DNA of 64,000 nucleotides from Escarpia spicata (Eukaryota; Annelida; Polychaeta; Sabellida; Siboglinidae). Shown in pieces: positions 11,078 through 22,929 of the stretch. Under the pieces are notes generated by a model. It was not told the origin of the DNA. It made no database searches and worked only from the letters and a program-made list of their open reading frames with translations. A program made the position numbers and the translations under genes. The stretch lies in NCBI GenBank assembly GCA_963995525.1, contig OZ023211.1:1925384-1989383 (forward strand). Direction: 5' to 3'. Each line of letters opens with the position of its first letter. Position 1 is the first letter of the stretch.

Positions 11078-14000
11078 ATGCCAAGAATGCAGATCGCTAG
11101 TGTAGGAGAATATGACGAAAATAAAGAGGACTTTGAGTCATACACTGAGCGTTTGAATGCATGGTTGGCGGTGAATGATGTGACAGCCGAACAGAAGGCG
11201 AATGTGTTTCTGGCGGTTGTTGGGGCGCACACGTATAAACTATTGAAGAGTTTAGTGGCTCCGGAGAAGCCATCGTCCAAAGGGTTTGATGAGCTGGTCG
11301 CCGTGTTGCAGAGACATTATAAGCCAAAACCACTGATTATCGCCGAACGTTTTCGTTTCTACAAGCGTCATCAGCAGGATGGCGAAAGTGTGTCGGCATT
11401 TTCGGTCGCGCTGAGACAGCTGAGCAGTTCGTGCGAATTCGGTGAATTTCTACTCGAAGCTCTACGAGATCAGTTTGTGTGTGGGTTGTCAAATCAGAGC
11501 ATACAACGCAAACTGTTAGCCGAGGCAAACCTCACATTGGAAAGAGCACAACAACTAGCGACAGCTATGTCAATGGCGACCGAGAACACTGTGCAGTTTC
11601 ATGCAGACACTCTTCGAACAGACACTCGTGCAGTACACAAAGTGAACGTCAAAACGGCTAAGCAACGTGACCATGCGGCGTGTTGGCGATGTGGCAAACA
11701 AAATCACTCACCTGATGTATGCCGCTTTAAAGAAGCTGTGTGCCATGGTTGTCAGCAAAAAGGGCACATCATACGGGCATGCAAGAAGCGGCAATCGGCC
11801 AAGTATTCGCAACAGGGGGCAACTCGTTACGTAAACGGCTGTTCAGAGGAGATGACCGACGGTGTTGATGAGACGTTGGGTATCTACTCGACGAACAAAA
11901 GGATCAACAAGCCGAAGCCTATCATGGTGTCGGTTACCTTAGAAGACTTCAAGTGTGACATGCAGCTAGATACGGGGGCGACAGTGTCACTCATCTCAAA
12001 ATCAATGTACGATGAACACTTAGCGCATGTTCCCCTGCAAAGTACAAAGACGGAACTGAAAGCGTATGCTGGTCACAAAATACCGGTGTGTGGCGAGATA
12101 AACGTGTCGGTAACCTACAAAAAGCAAACTGGCGTGTTTCCACTGGTTGTGGTGGGCAGCGAAGGCCCGTCGCTCCTAGGTCGCAACTGGCTTAACCAAC
12201 TGCAACTCGACTGGCAGGAGATCTTTGTGATAAGTCAACCCGACAGTCTCAGTGGGGTGGTGCACCGACACCAAGCTGTCTTCAAACAGGGCCTGGGCAT
12301 GATAAAGGGTCACAAGGCAGACATCCGAGTCAAAAGCGATTCACGTCCGATCTTCTGCAAAGCCAGACCGGTGCCCTACGCAATCCGAGACAGTGTAGGA
12401 AAAGAACTTGAGCGCCTAGAAAAAGATGGGGTCATCAAAAGAGTGGAGAGCAGTGAATGGGCGTCGCCGATAGTGTGTGTGCCGAAACGAAATGGGAGCA
12501 TACGCATTTGTGGCGATTTTAAGGTGTCGGTGAATCAAGTGCTGATACCAATCTCCTATCCGCTGCCGAATGCCGACGATCTTTTCGCAACTCTGGCTGG
12601 GGGCAAGATCTTCAGCAAACTAGACTTGTCAAACGCATACCAGCAACTCGAACTGACTAGCGAAAGCCAGAAATACCTCACAGTTAACACGCACAGAGGC
12701 TTGTTGGCGTACCAGCGCCTCACGTACGGTATTGCGTCCGCGCCGTCCATCTTCCAAGCGGTCATGGACCAGATCCTGCAAGGGATGAGCAACGTAGTTT
12801 GTTACTTAGATGACATTCTTATCGCCTCTAGTAGCAAGGAAGAGCATCTGGCTACGCTGGAGGAAGTGCTGTCTCGACTGGAAAAGAGCGGCGTCACGGT
12901 AAACAAGGCTAAATGCGATTTTCAATCAAACGCCGTGCAGTACTTGGGCCACATAATTGACGAAGAAGGGCTGCACCCGATGCAGGAGAAAGTCACCGCC
13001 ATCACGGAGGCTCCAAGTCCGACGAACGTGTCTGAGCTTCGGGCATATCTGGGACTAATCAACTACTACGCCAAGTTCATGAGCAACCGCGCGACATTGT
13101 TGAAGCCGCTACATGACTTGCTGCGAAACGGTGAAAAGTGGGAGTGGACCAAAGAATGCGAGTCCGCTTTTGCACTCAGCAAGTCAGAACTGGTTACAAA
13201 TCAGGTGCTGGTTCATTACGATTCCGGAAGGGCACTGAGGCTAGATTGCGATGCGTCACCCTATGGGGTAGGCGCAGTTTTGTCCCATGTCATGGACGAT
13301 GGGACCGAACGTCCGATTGCGTTTGCGTCGCGAACGCTAACTAAGAGCGAACTGAACTATGCGCAGATAGACAAAGAGGCGCTTGGACTTGTATTCGGTG
13401 TGCGAAAGTTCCACAAATACCTGTATGGTCGTTCGTTTACTCTGGTTACAGACCACAAACCGCTTGTGACCATCTTCGGACCAAGGAAGGCGGTGCCGAC
13501 TCTGGCCGCAGCAAGGATGCAGCGATGGGCTGTGATTCTGCAGGCGTATCGTTACGAGGTGGAGTATCGACCAGGAAGTGAGCACGGAAACGCAGACGCC
13601 CTCTCGCGCCTACCCTGTAAGCAAGCAGACGCAGAAGCGGAAGTCTTTTTCTTTTCTGGTCTGAACGAGTTGCCAGTAGCTGCTGAGGACATCAGTCGAG
13701 CCAGCGAGAGAGATCCAGTGGTGGCGCAGGTGCTGAAATACACGTTGTGTGGATGGCCGAACTATGTTGCAGACGAAGCGTTGAAGCCGTATTTCGTCCA
13801 CAGAAATGAGCTGTCAGTTGAGCAGGGCTGTGTGTTGTGGGGAATGAGAACGGTTATTCCTCCCAGCCTACGCAACAGACTGCTACAAGAGCTACACGAG
13901 GAGCATCCGGGCATTGTGGCTATGAAGGCAATCGCCCGAAGCTATCTGTGGTGGCCTCTGCTAAACAGTGACATTGAGAAACGGGTGCAAAGCTGTGAAG

Positions 14001-15112
14001 TATGTCAGTCAGTACGCACAAAACCACCAGTGGCGCCACTGCACACTTGGAGGTGGCCGAGGAAGGTGTGGCAGAGGTTGCATATCGACTTTGCCGAGAA
14101 AGACGGTGACAACTTTTTGGTGTTGATCGACAGCCATTCAAAATGGTTGGAGCTGAAACACATGACGTCGACGACAACTCTACGCACGATTGAAGTGTTG
14201 CGTGATCTGTTCAGTGCGTTCGGCTTGCCAGAAGAAATTGTGTCGGACAATGGGCCACAATTCATCTCCCACGAGTTTAGCGAGTTCATGAAAATTAATG
14301 GCATCAAACATACGCTCACTCCACCGTACCATCCGGCCTCAAACGGGGCCGCCGAACGCTCGGTTCAAGTTTTGAAACAGGCTCTTCGGAAACAACTGAC
14401 ATCGTCTCAGCAAGGTCAGCCGAAAATGACGATGGAACGTCGGCTTGCAAACTTCTTGTTTCGCTACCGAAATACACCACATACCGTGACGGGTGTTTCA
14501 CCAGCCGTACTGTTCTTAAAGAGACAACCGCGCACACGTTTCACCATCTTACTGCCAAGTGTGGAGAACGTCGTCGAGAAACAACAAGAAAAACAACGCC
14601 TTCAACATGATCGCAGTCGTGTGAAATTGAGAGAATTTGAGAACCGTACGTCAGTCAGCGTACGAAACCATCGAGGCACGTCAGAGAAATGGCTTCCGGG
14701 AACGGTGATTCGACGACTCGGTCCACTGACGTATCTCGTGCGAGTCGGTCGTCAGCTGCGTTACGTCCATGTTGACCATCTGCTTCAGTCGGGTTGCATG
14801 ACAGATCCAGTGACGTCGGAGGGAGAGGTTGTTGGCGAGTTGTTGCCAGAGGCAATGGCGGCAGGCGACTCGCAAAGCCTCACATCAGACGCGACGACCG
14901 CAGACGACTCGCAGAGTGTCGATTCTTCGCAGCAAATGAGCGGGTCGGCAGCAAAGACGTGCAGCGGCGCGTTGGCGTCGTCACCGGTGCTCGAGCCGAC
15001 ATCTACAGCGACGAGGTCATCGCGTGCTTCAGTGTCGTCACCTGTGGTCGTGCAGACGGAGCGGCGCTATCCTACGAGGGTTCGCAAGGCACCAACACGA
15101 CTTGATATCTGA
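11078..15112 (+). CDS. Gypsy Gag-Pol polyprotein in a single frame
   Basis: About 1344 residues from the first ATG (11078). Order: Gag-like helical region; two CCHC knuckles (CWRCGKQNHSPDVC, CHGCQQKGHIIRAC); aspartic protease (QLDTGATVSLIS); reverse transcriptase with YLDDILIAS; RNase H (LDCDASPYGVGAVLS); a zinc-binding region ending CEVCQ; integrase core with HIDFAEK, VSDNGPQF and NGAAERSVQ supplying the DDE residues; and a C-terminal Ser/Thr-rich tail. Gag and Pol are fused with no stop or frameshift, as in some invertebrate gypsy lineages. No break was seen, so the copy may be active. The upstream in-frame TTG at 11051 is not a likely start. Confidence 0.95.
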   Translation: MPRMQIASVGEYDENKEDFESYTERLNAWLAVNDVTAEQKANVFLAVVGAHTYKLLKSLVAPEKPSSKGFDELVAVLQRHYKPKPLIIAERFRFYKRHQQDGESVSAFSVALRQLSSSCEFGEFLLEALRDQFVCGLSNQSIQRKLLAEANLTLERAQQLATAMSMATENTVQFHADTLRTDTRAVHKVNVKTAKQRDHAACWRCGKQNHSPDVCRFKEAVCHGCQQKGHIIRACKKRQSAKYSQQGATRYVNGCSEEMTDGVDETLGIYSTNKRINKPKPIMVSVTLEDFKCDMQLDTGATVSLISKSMYDEHLAHVPLQSTKTELKAYAGHKIPVCGEINVSVTYKKQTGVFPLVVVGSEGPSLLGRNWLNQLQLDWQEIFVISQPDSLSGVVHRHQAVFKQGLGMIKGHKADIRVKSDSRPIFCKARPVPYAIRDSVGKELERLEKDGVIKRVESSEWASPIVCVPKRNGSIRICGDFKVSVNQVLIPISYPLPNADDLFATLAGGKIFSKLDLSNAYQQLELTSESQKYLTVNTHRGLLAYQRLTYGIASAPSIFQAVMDQILQGMSNVVCYLDDILIASSSKEEHLATLEEVLSRLEKSGVTVNKAKCDFQSNAVQYLGHIIDEEGLHPMQEKVTAITEAPSPTNVSELRAYLGLINYYAKFMSNRATLLKPLHDLLRNGEKWEWTKECESAFALSKSELVTNQVLVHYDSGRALRLDCDASPYGVGAVLSHVMDDGTERPIAFASRTLTKSELNYAQIDKEALGLVFGVRKFHKYLYGRSFTLVTDHKPLVTIFGPRKAVPTLAAARMQRWAVILQAYRYEVEYRPGSEHGNADALSRLPCKQADAEAEVFFFSGLNELPVAAEDISRASERDPVVAQVLKYTLCGWPNYVADEALKPYFVHRNELSVEQGCVLWGMRTVIPPSLRNRLLQELHEEHPGIVAMKAIARSYLWWPLLNSDIEKRVQSCEVCQSVRTKPPVAPLHTWRWPRKVWQRLHIDFAEKDGDNFLVLIDSHSKWLELKHMTSTTTLRTIEVLRDLFSAFGLPEEIVSDNGPQFISHEFSEFMKINGIKHTLTPPYHPASNGAAERSVQVLKQALRKQLTSSQQGQPKMTMERRLANFLFRYRNTPHTVTGVSPAVLFLKRQPRTRFTILLPSVENVVEKQQEKQRLQHDRSRVKLREFENRTSVSVRNHRGTSEKWLPGTVIRRLGPLTYLVRVGRQLRYVHVDHLLQSGCMTDPVTSEGEVVGELLPEAMAAGDSQSLTSDATTADDSQSVDSSQQMSGSAAKTCSGALASSPVLEPTSTATRSSRASVSSPVVVQTERRYPTRVRKAPTRLDI

Positions 15113-15274
15113 AGCAGCTCGCTTCAAAAAGGCATAATAATCCCTTTATCATATTTTGGTTCCAGGGTCAGAGTGACCCGGTGGACAGTTGCCATATTTG
15201 ATTGACACTATTATATTATGAACATTAGTTGCCAAATGCTTTTTGTAGTGAACTTCTTCTTAGTGTGAGAGGAG

Positions 15275-15428
15275 TGTTATATATTGCGCTACCTGAGTTA
15301 TTACGAATGACACTTCAGCCTACGAACGTTCAAGGTGGCTCTCTAATCACTATGCATGTGACACTTCAGTTTCTGTTCCGCAATGTCATGCTGACTGCCT
15401 GTGTTTAAATAAACCCTAATACATGAAA
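15275..15428 (+). repeat. 3' LTR (154 bp) of the gypsy element
   Basis: It matches the 5' LTR apart from C to A near its last bases, and is followed by target duplication ATTTT. A purine-rich GAGAGGAG just before it is the likely polypurine tract. Confidence 0.93.
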
Positions 15429-15433
15429 ATTTT

Positions 15434-15805
15434 GTATCAATATAGATAGGAAACCCAGCTTTGTAAGACTTTTATCTTGGTTGTTGTCATCCTACACGTG
15501 GCTTCTGTATCACATCGATGTATGTGTTGACATTGTGATCACTGGTATTTTGACACCTGAAACAACCAAATGTCAACCATTAGAAAAGTTGACATAGTGT
15601 TAGAATACTTACCAAACAATTTGTTATAATAAAAGACCCAATTTTCATATAACAACACATAATCAACAGTCTCATGCTCAAATATTTCACTTCCAGGTGT
15701 GTCTTCACTGGCATGTATACAGTCTCCACTAAACATGTAAACATTTTACTTCCATCGTAACCCTTAATGATCTGTAACTAGGATTCACCAAAAAACATTT
15801 GATTA
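15434..15805. other. Non-coding spacer, nothing recognised
   Basis: AT-rich sequence between the gypsy element and the LINE remnant, with no coding or repeat features that I can support. Confidence 0.5.
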
Positions 15806-17480
15806 ACAACAAGAAGAACAAGAAAGTTTTATTTAGACCCCAATTACAATATGTGTATAATATCAAATTAACGTAACATGAACAATGCAGTGTAATTTCA
15901 AATTATATGGGGTCTGTGATTCCTATTAAGACAATAACAGTCATTCTCATAGGAGCCACAATAATAATTTGTTTCAACTAAATTTTACCGAAGGAAGTGC
16001 AAATGTAAATGTAAATGTGCAGGAAAAGAAAAGAAACCGAGACTACTTGATTACATATATGCATGTATTGGAATATTAAAGGTATGTTAAAATAAACAAA
16101 TACTAGTTGTCAATAGTACACTTAAATATACTTGATATGTATGTGTATATGCACAAATACAATATCCATATGCTGATTTATATATATAAAATACATATCC
16201 ATACATATCACATGCAATAATACAGTTTTAATGACTTTGATAGCATGTATAGCAGTTTAATATTGTACACGTATCTACATATTTTTCTAATAAATTGTTT
16301 TTTGCATAATTACCAAAACTTCTGAAGCTATGTGTTCCAATCTTCTCTGTGACTAACTTTGAGTATTGTTAATGACATGTGGAAAACTGTATCTAAGACA
16401 TCTTTTGGCAAATTCATGTTTTGTTCTGAATGGGTGTAACTCTGTTTTTTTCCTTGTGTTGTAATTTTGTACGTAAGCATTTGTAATTATTTTCCAATTT
16501 AATAGGTAAGCAGGGAGGTCATGATGTACATATTTATAATAAAACTTTTTTTAAGTGGCTCAGAGTGTGAATTATATTTACTTATAGATAAAATTCTCAT
16601 AGCTTTCTTTTGTATTTTCAACATTCGACTATCCCCACACCATAATACAATAGTTGATATGTGATAAAAATAACGTATTATATAAGATAATTTAAATTTC
16701 TAGGGGAAAGACATATTTTAGTCTGTTTAAGATGCCGACTGTTTTGGAACACTTGTTCGATACTTTTTCAATGTGTTTATTCCAATTTAAATTTGTATCT
16801 AAAGTAAGTCCTAAAAAATTAAATTCATCTACTCTTTCAATGTTTGTACCATTTATATTGAGCGTAAAGTTATCGACAGCTTTATTTTGCATGTGAAAAA
16901 TCATATATTTGGATTTGTTTCTGTTTAATGATAATTTATTAATGTTTAACCATTCAGTTATTTTAAGGAGTTCATCATTTATTGCCGATTAAATATTTCT
17001 ATTTGGGGAGTTACCTTGAAAATAATTGGTGGTGCTAAATAAGGTGGTATCGTCGGCATACATAATAAAGTTAAACATTTCGCTAACTTTAGGAAAATCA
17101 TTAATGTATATTATGAATAATAGGGGATCAAGAATAGATCCTTGTGGTACACCAATTGTGATAGGTAAGATATCAGAACTTTAATTTTGAAAGTCGGTGT
17201 ATTGTCTTCTATTGCTTAAGTAGCTATTAAATAGATTCAGGGTAGGACCCTGTAATCCATAATATCTTAGTTTAGTTAATAGTATCGAGTGATCAGTTGT
17301 GTCGAAGGCTTTAGAGAGGTCAAGAAAAATACTGAAAGGAACATAATATTTTTATCAATTTGTGTAATTATTATATCTATTAGTTCAAGTGATGCATACT
17401 CTGTATTATCCAAAGTTTTGCAAACAACTACATTTAAAACTTGAAAAATTGACTATTGCATTACAGCAATGCACATCCAA
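15806..17480 (-). mobile_element. CR1/L2-like LINE remnant (RT and 3' end)
   Basis: On the - strand around 17060-17160, reverse-transcriptase motifs are readable despite breaks: VPQGSILDPLLFIIYINDF, then IMYADDTTLF. Further along, INGTNIERVDEFNFLGLTLD (near 16840) is the conserved RT thumb. The 3' end lies near 15806-15830 with AATAAA and an A/C-rich tail. Stops and frameshifts throughout mark a dead, 5'-truncated copy. A sister fragment is at 56510-57655. Confidence 0.8.
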
Positions 17481-18089
17481 GTACTGCACCCATCCTTGGC
17501 AAATACCCCAGAAGATGTATGTATCAGCAGTATAGCCTCTCATACTAGAGTACAGTTGTAGTTGTCGAACATTAGCATGTGGTCGCCTACTGACGTCTTT
17601 CTGTAGAAAGCATGCAAGTTTGCTCCTTTCCTCCTAATGCTAATTTGCTGAGCTATTTCCAATATTTGTTTAAGTGGAATTAACTTAGCTTAGGTGGAGT
17701 TATTGTAAATGGCTGAAGTTTTTGAGTGGAATAAGTGTGTGTGCACAACCAGTAGTGTTTGGATATTAAACACCAGCAGAGATCGAACCTGCCACACACA
17801 ACACTGAAACACTATTGCTATAAACTACACAGTTCAACAGTTTTTAAACAAACAAATGTCATAGTATGTCTGCATTTACAACGCAATACTTTAACATCAT
17901 TCGGTCACAAATGTATTGTTTACATTGTTAGGAAAAGTCATATGGTACATACACATAAGTAAAATTTTATAAATGAGTGTGAATGTTTCACAAAGAGACA
18001 ATATCGTATGTTTGTATCAACTGACAGAAAAATAATACAATATATATACTTGTTACGAAACTATCTGAACAAACCTATAAACCCACTTT
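17481..18089. other. Non-coding DNA, nothing recognised
   Basis: No protein similarity or repeat structure was identified. Confidence 0.5.
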
Positions 18090-18142
18090 TTCAGTATTAG
18101 ACAGACAGACAGACTGACAGACAGACATATAGACAGACAAAC

Positions 18143-18175
<33 letters not shown>

Positions 18176-18208
18176 GGCATACAGACACACAGGCAGACAA
18201 ACAGAGAA

Positions 18209-18254
<46 letters not shown>

Positions 18255-18531
18255 TGACAGACAGACAGACAGACAGATAGACATACAGACTAACAAACAG
18301 AGAGAGAGAGAGAGATTCTTTTTAATTAAACAAATTGTAGCATCCATTGTTTAATATTATCCTAGGTGAAAATATTTATGCGTAGAAAGGAGCACATTAT
18401 TGCAAAAGGGAACATCAATTAAGAGTAGTATAATTGTATGACATTTGGTGTACAGACAGGCAAAAATGGGTAGACAGACAGACATACAAACAAACAGAGA
18501 GAGAGAGAGAGACACAGACTGATAGACTGAA

Positions 18532-18584
<53 letters not shown>

Positions 18585-18965
18585 TACAGATAGACAGACA
18601 AATAAACAGAGAGAGAGACAGATAGACAGACATACCCACAGACACATAGACATACAAACAGAGAGAGAGAGACAGACAGACATACCATCAGACAGATAGA
18701 CAGAGAGAGGGAGAGGCATATAGACTGACAGACAGACAGACACACAGACAGACAGACCGACAGGTAGACAGAAAAACAGAGAGAGAGAGAGTCAGACAGA
18801 CAGACTGACAGACAGACAGACAGACAGATAGACAGACAAACAAACAGAGAGAGAGAGACAGACAGACAGACATACACACAGACACACAGACATAAAAACA
18901 GAGAGAGAGAGACAGACAAACAGACAGACAGACATATATACAGACAGACTGACAGACAGACAGAC

Positions 18966-19016
<51 letters not shown>

Positions 19017-19602
19017 GAGACAGACAGATAGACAGACAAACAAACAGAGAGAGACAGACAGACAGACAGACAGATATACATACATACTAACAAACAGAGA
19101 GAGAGAGAGATTATTAATTAAACAAATTGTAGCATCCATTGTTTAATGTTATCCTAGGTGAATATATTAATGCGTAGAAAAGAGCACATTATTGCAAAAG
19201 GGAACATCAATTAAAAGTAGTACAACTGTATGACATTTGGTGTACAGACAGGCAACAATGGGTAGAGAGACAGACAAACAGAGAGAGAGGGAGAGACACA
19301 GACAGATAGACTGACAGACAGACAGACAGACAGACAGAGAGAGACAGACAGACAGACAGACAGATATACATACATACTAACAAACAGAGAGAGAGAGAGA
19401 TTATTAATTAAACAAATTGTAGCATCCATTGTTTAATGTTATCCTAGGTGAATATATTAATGCGTAGAAAAGAGCACATTATTGCAAAAGGGAACATCAA
19501 TTAAAAGTAGTACAACTGTATGACATTTGGTGTACAGACAGGCAACAATGGGTAGAGAGACAGACAAACAGAGAGAGAGGGAGAGACACAGACAGATAGA
19601 CT

Positions 19603-19660
<58 letters not shown>

Positions 19661-19720
19661 AAGACTGACAGACAGACAGACATACAAACAAACAGAGAGA
19701 GAGAGAGACAGACAAATGTT
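18090..19720. repeat. (GACA)n/(GAGA)n satellite in a ~300-bp higher-order repeat
   Basis: Long runs of GACA with GAGA and ACAA interruptions. A unique-looking segment with TGTAGCATCCATTGTTTAAT and GCAAAAGGGAACATCAATTA occurs three times (about 18335-18470, 19125-19255, 19415-19550), separated by GACA runs. Copies two and three are nearly identical over ~280 bp. Open frames here encode only Leu/Ser/Val/Cys repeats on the - strand and are artefacts. Confidence 0.92.
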
Positions 19721-19729
19721 ATAACGAGC

Positions 19730-20650
19730 TATCATATTTTCACGTTTGCGGATGATCTGAAGCTCTTCAATTCCTTCAGAAGACTACGCAAAACTGCAAG
19801 AAGATCATATTTCTGCCGAACGCTGGACATATATATCACTTTTGTAATTCCACCCAGATAAATGTAACCATATGAGATTTGGATCTTCATCCACAAGGAA
19901 TCAAGGCTATTCACTGGGAAGCGACCAGACAACACTTACAAGTACGGACAAGGTGAAAGACATTGGGGTCACTTTCCATTTATTGCTTAATTTTTAGGCA
20001 TGTATGTCAGAAAAATTAATAAAGCCAATTTGGTGATGGGGATAATACGACGTACTTTCGATCACATGGATGAAACATTCACACCTTGAATACGCTGATC
20101 AGATATGGAGTCCTATCTTAATGAAACATATTACAATTCTTTAAAATGTTCAGTACAGACCAAGCAAATGAATTCCTAGTTTCAAAGACCTTGAATACAA
20201 AGAACGTTTAGAGAGACTGAAATGTCTAACTCTACCATAACGTCGACGCAGAGGATACATGATTGAAATGTATAAGATAGTAACAGGGAAATATGATACA
20301 GCAGTCTCATCCAATTTTGTTACATAGATGGATAACTTCGCTTCAACGGTTCAGTCGTTTGACGCAAAAATAGTTAAGTTATAGCAAAACCACCCTATGA
20401 AAACTGAATACACTGCCCCACTCCTATCTTGGATTGTGCCAGACACAGACGCATGGGCACAGTCCGAGCAGATGTCAAAATCGAGAGCTGACCTGTAAGA
20501 AGCAGAGGCAGTAATGCCTAGTCAAGCTAGAACATGATATGTGAGAACCTCTCAAATGTTATTCACTTTATTTTCAGGCCTTAAAAATGACCCTACAACA
20601 TTGAATTTCATTTTAGCAAGACAAAAAGAGAGAATCAGGAAGTGGGAGAC
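19730..20650 (+). mobile_element. LINE remnant (RT fragment)
   Basis: On the + strand, [12 protein letters not shown] carries the RT (F/Y)ADD box near 19740-19775. Further fragments HLEYADQIWSP, FKDLEYKERLERLKCLTL and RGYMIEMYKIVTGKYD match the C-terminal RT region of CR1-like LINEs. Many stops and shifts are present. Confidence 0.75.
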
Positions 20651-22209
20651 ACTTGAGCCGTTACTGCCTATGATACAGAGCTAACTGCACCAATGATCGG
20701 CTCGGGACATCATTCGGGAGCTCCTTACAACCCTACCCTGGAGGGTAGTGTCACAATCCTGATCTCTCACAGTTTACCCACACCGTGTGGTAGTGCCCTG
20801 CAGGGGAGGGTTAAATCGGCCCCCAAGCCGCCCCGGCGTTCCCATAACCGGTGTGGTCATCCATGCCACGTGATATAACCCTATATATTGAGCACGTCAA
20901 GCTGCAATTAACATAGACAATTTACCTGCTTTTATAACCAGCCAAACACAGTCAGGCGAAATTGTGGTGTGTGAACTTCAACATTAATTAATCTTGCATA
21001 TCTACACCTAGTGAAGTTATTTATTCGTTAGAATGGTATTAAAACTTTGCTCATATGTTATGTTACATGATGTGATGCAGTAAACGTATGTATATGCTGC
21101 ATAAATAATATTAGTAATCTATTATATGTAGTCTGATGTATGCAAGGTCATGGACAGTTTGGGTTGACGACGATAGGGGGCGAATCCAATATGGCCGCAC
21201 ACAGTGGGGAAACTTCCAAAAGTCAAATCATATTTATTGTCTATGTATTATACCAACAACGGTTCAAGTACAATACACAGTGCGGTATTAATGGTGAATT
21301 GAAACGAGGAGAGATGATGTCAGAACCTATGTTTACTCCGCCGTGGTGCGTTGCATTATAAATGTGTTAACTAGTGCATTGATATTGTGTCCTTTAATTG
21401 ACGATACATTTGTTTCTAGTACTTTGATCACAGCCAAATAATCTAACTATAATTTGCCAAGCACAAGAGTGTGCGTAGTTGCATTGTAATTGTCAAGATG
21501 CGCCACATCACACCAGTGCCTATGTACATGTCTGTCTATATATGTGTCTACATTACCATACAATAAAACAGTAAAGTTTAAAGACAATAACCATAGTCTT
21601 TTCTTGTACGCGCATGCCTGCCGCCAGGAATAGACAAGTCAACAATAATGAATTTTCTTGTTGTACCCAAAAGCAATATAAACAACAGTCTACAACTATT
21701 TGCCGTTCTAAACATCCAAAGTCCCTACCTTCCTTCGGGTGGCGCTGTTGCAGCCATCTTGAAATGGCTACTCCTTCATGCTCTCTTTTCCGGCATTTGT
21801 TTTCATGTCCTATAGCCTGTTCCACAGTTGAAATCACATGTTACACGAAGCACCATATGGAGCGTCAAGCGAATATTATTTGCTACATACATAGAATGTC
21901 AACTGGACCAACGCAAGTCAACCATCTACCAGTTATGTCGGTGTTGTACTGAAACCCGTTGTGTCATCTATAGTTTAACCACTGTATTCCTATTGGTCGT
22001 TTCACGTTTCTCAGTCACAAATTAAAGCCAAGTTAAATCCTCTCGGCAAGTAACTAAGAAAGAACCATTGTTCGGCTCACACGTGATGCCTAGAATGTTC
22101 ACCGGTAGTTGAATCAATGCATTGTCTCTGAGATAATGCACCATAACATTGTTTGTGCGCAGACGAATAACAGTTGGCATGTACATAATAACAACATTGT
22201 CATTCGTGC
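20651..22209. other. Non-coding DNA up to the assembly gap
   Basis: No recognised gene. The stretch around 20690-20880 is distinctly GC-rich for the neighbourhood, but its open frame has no similarity I can name. Confidence 0.45.
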
Positions 22210-22409
22210 NNNNNNNNNNNNNNNNNNNNNNNNNNNNNNNNNNNNNNNNNNNNNNNNNNNNNNNNNNNNNNNNNNNNNNNNNNNNNNNNNNNNNNNNNNN
22301 NNNNNNNNNNNNNNNNNNNNNNNNNNNNNNNNNNNNNNNNNNNNNNNNNNNNNNNNNNNNNNNNNNNNNNNNNNNNNNNNNNNNNNNNNNNNNNNNNNNN
22401 NNNNNNNNN
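22210..22409. other. Assembly gap (200 N)
   Basis: Two hundred N bases. Frames spanning them are meaningless. Confidence 1.
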
Positions 22410-22929
22410 AGATTATTTGTGGGGTCGTACATGTCAACCGGCCCAAAACACGAACGGATTATATGCCCACGAACATTATTATTTGTAAGTTTACAACTTC
22501 ATATTTACTCTTTTCCAAACACGTTTTTTTTCGTTTTATTATTTACATACAATTACCACCTTCGTGAATTGCACGCATGACTTGATTTTAACTATTGACT
22601 TGTTTTGATTTGTTTGCTCTATAATATGTTTCAACCAACATTCAATAAATATTAAATTAAATTATTGCTGAATATACCAACAATCTCAGATGTCATCATA
22701 TATAGAGTACTCCGATAATTTGGACATGTGTGTCGAATACCAAACGAAAACCCCTGAACGTAGCTTTCATACAAGCTTGTTGTGTATTAGAAGGTTTGTT
22801 TTATATATTTATAAATGCAGAACTTTAATAAGTTACATCAAATTAATAATATTAAATTAGTTAAAATAAATGACAATATATGCACAAATTAAAAAGAATA
22901 AGTTACCGCTAAACATGATCGTTACAATT
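22410..22929. other. Non-coding AT-rich DNA
   Basis: Nothing recognised. Confidence 0.5.

Larger units (their letters stand above)
10895..15428 (+). mobile_element. Ty3/gypsy LTR retrotransposon, intact
   Basis: The element has 154-bp LTRs at 10895-11048 and 15275-15428, a 5-bp target duplication ATTTT (10890-10894, 15429-15433) and one long gag-pol frame. The LTRs start TGTTATATATTG; the left ends ACATGACA and the right ACATGAAA, the only difference I see. Such similarity implies recent insertion. There is no env-like frame after pol. A primer-binding site probably starts at TGGCGACGAGG just inside the left LTR. LTRs this short are unusual for gypsy elements. Confidence 0.95.

Noticed and set aside
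18075..19735. Many - strand frames rich in CLSVCLSV
   Set aside because: Translation of the GACA/GAGA satellite, with no coding content.
22022..22580. Four frames crossing 22210-22409
   Set aside because: They consist mostly of N bases from the assembly gap.
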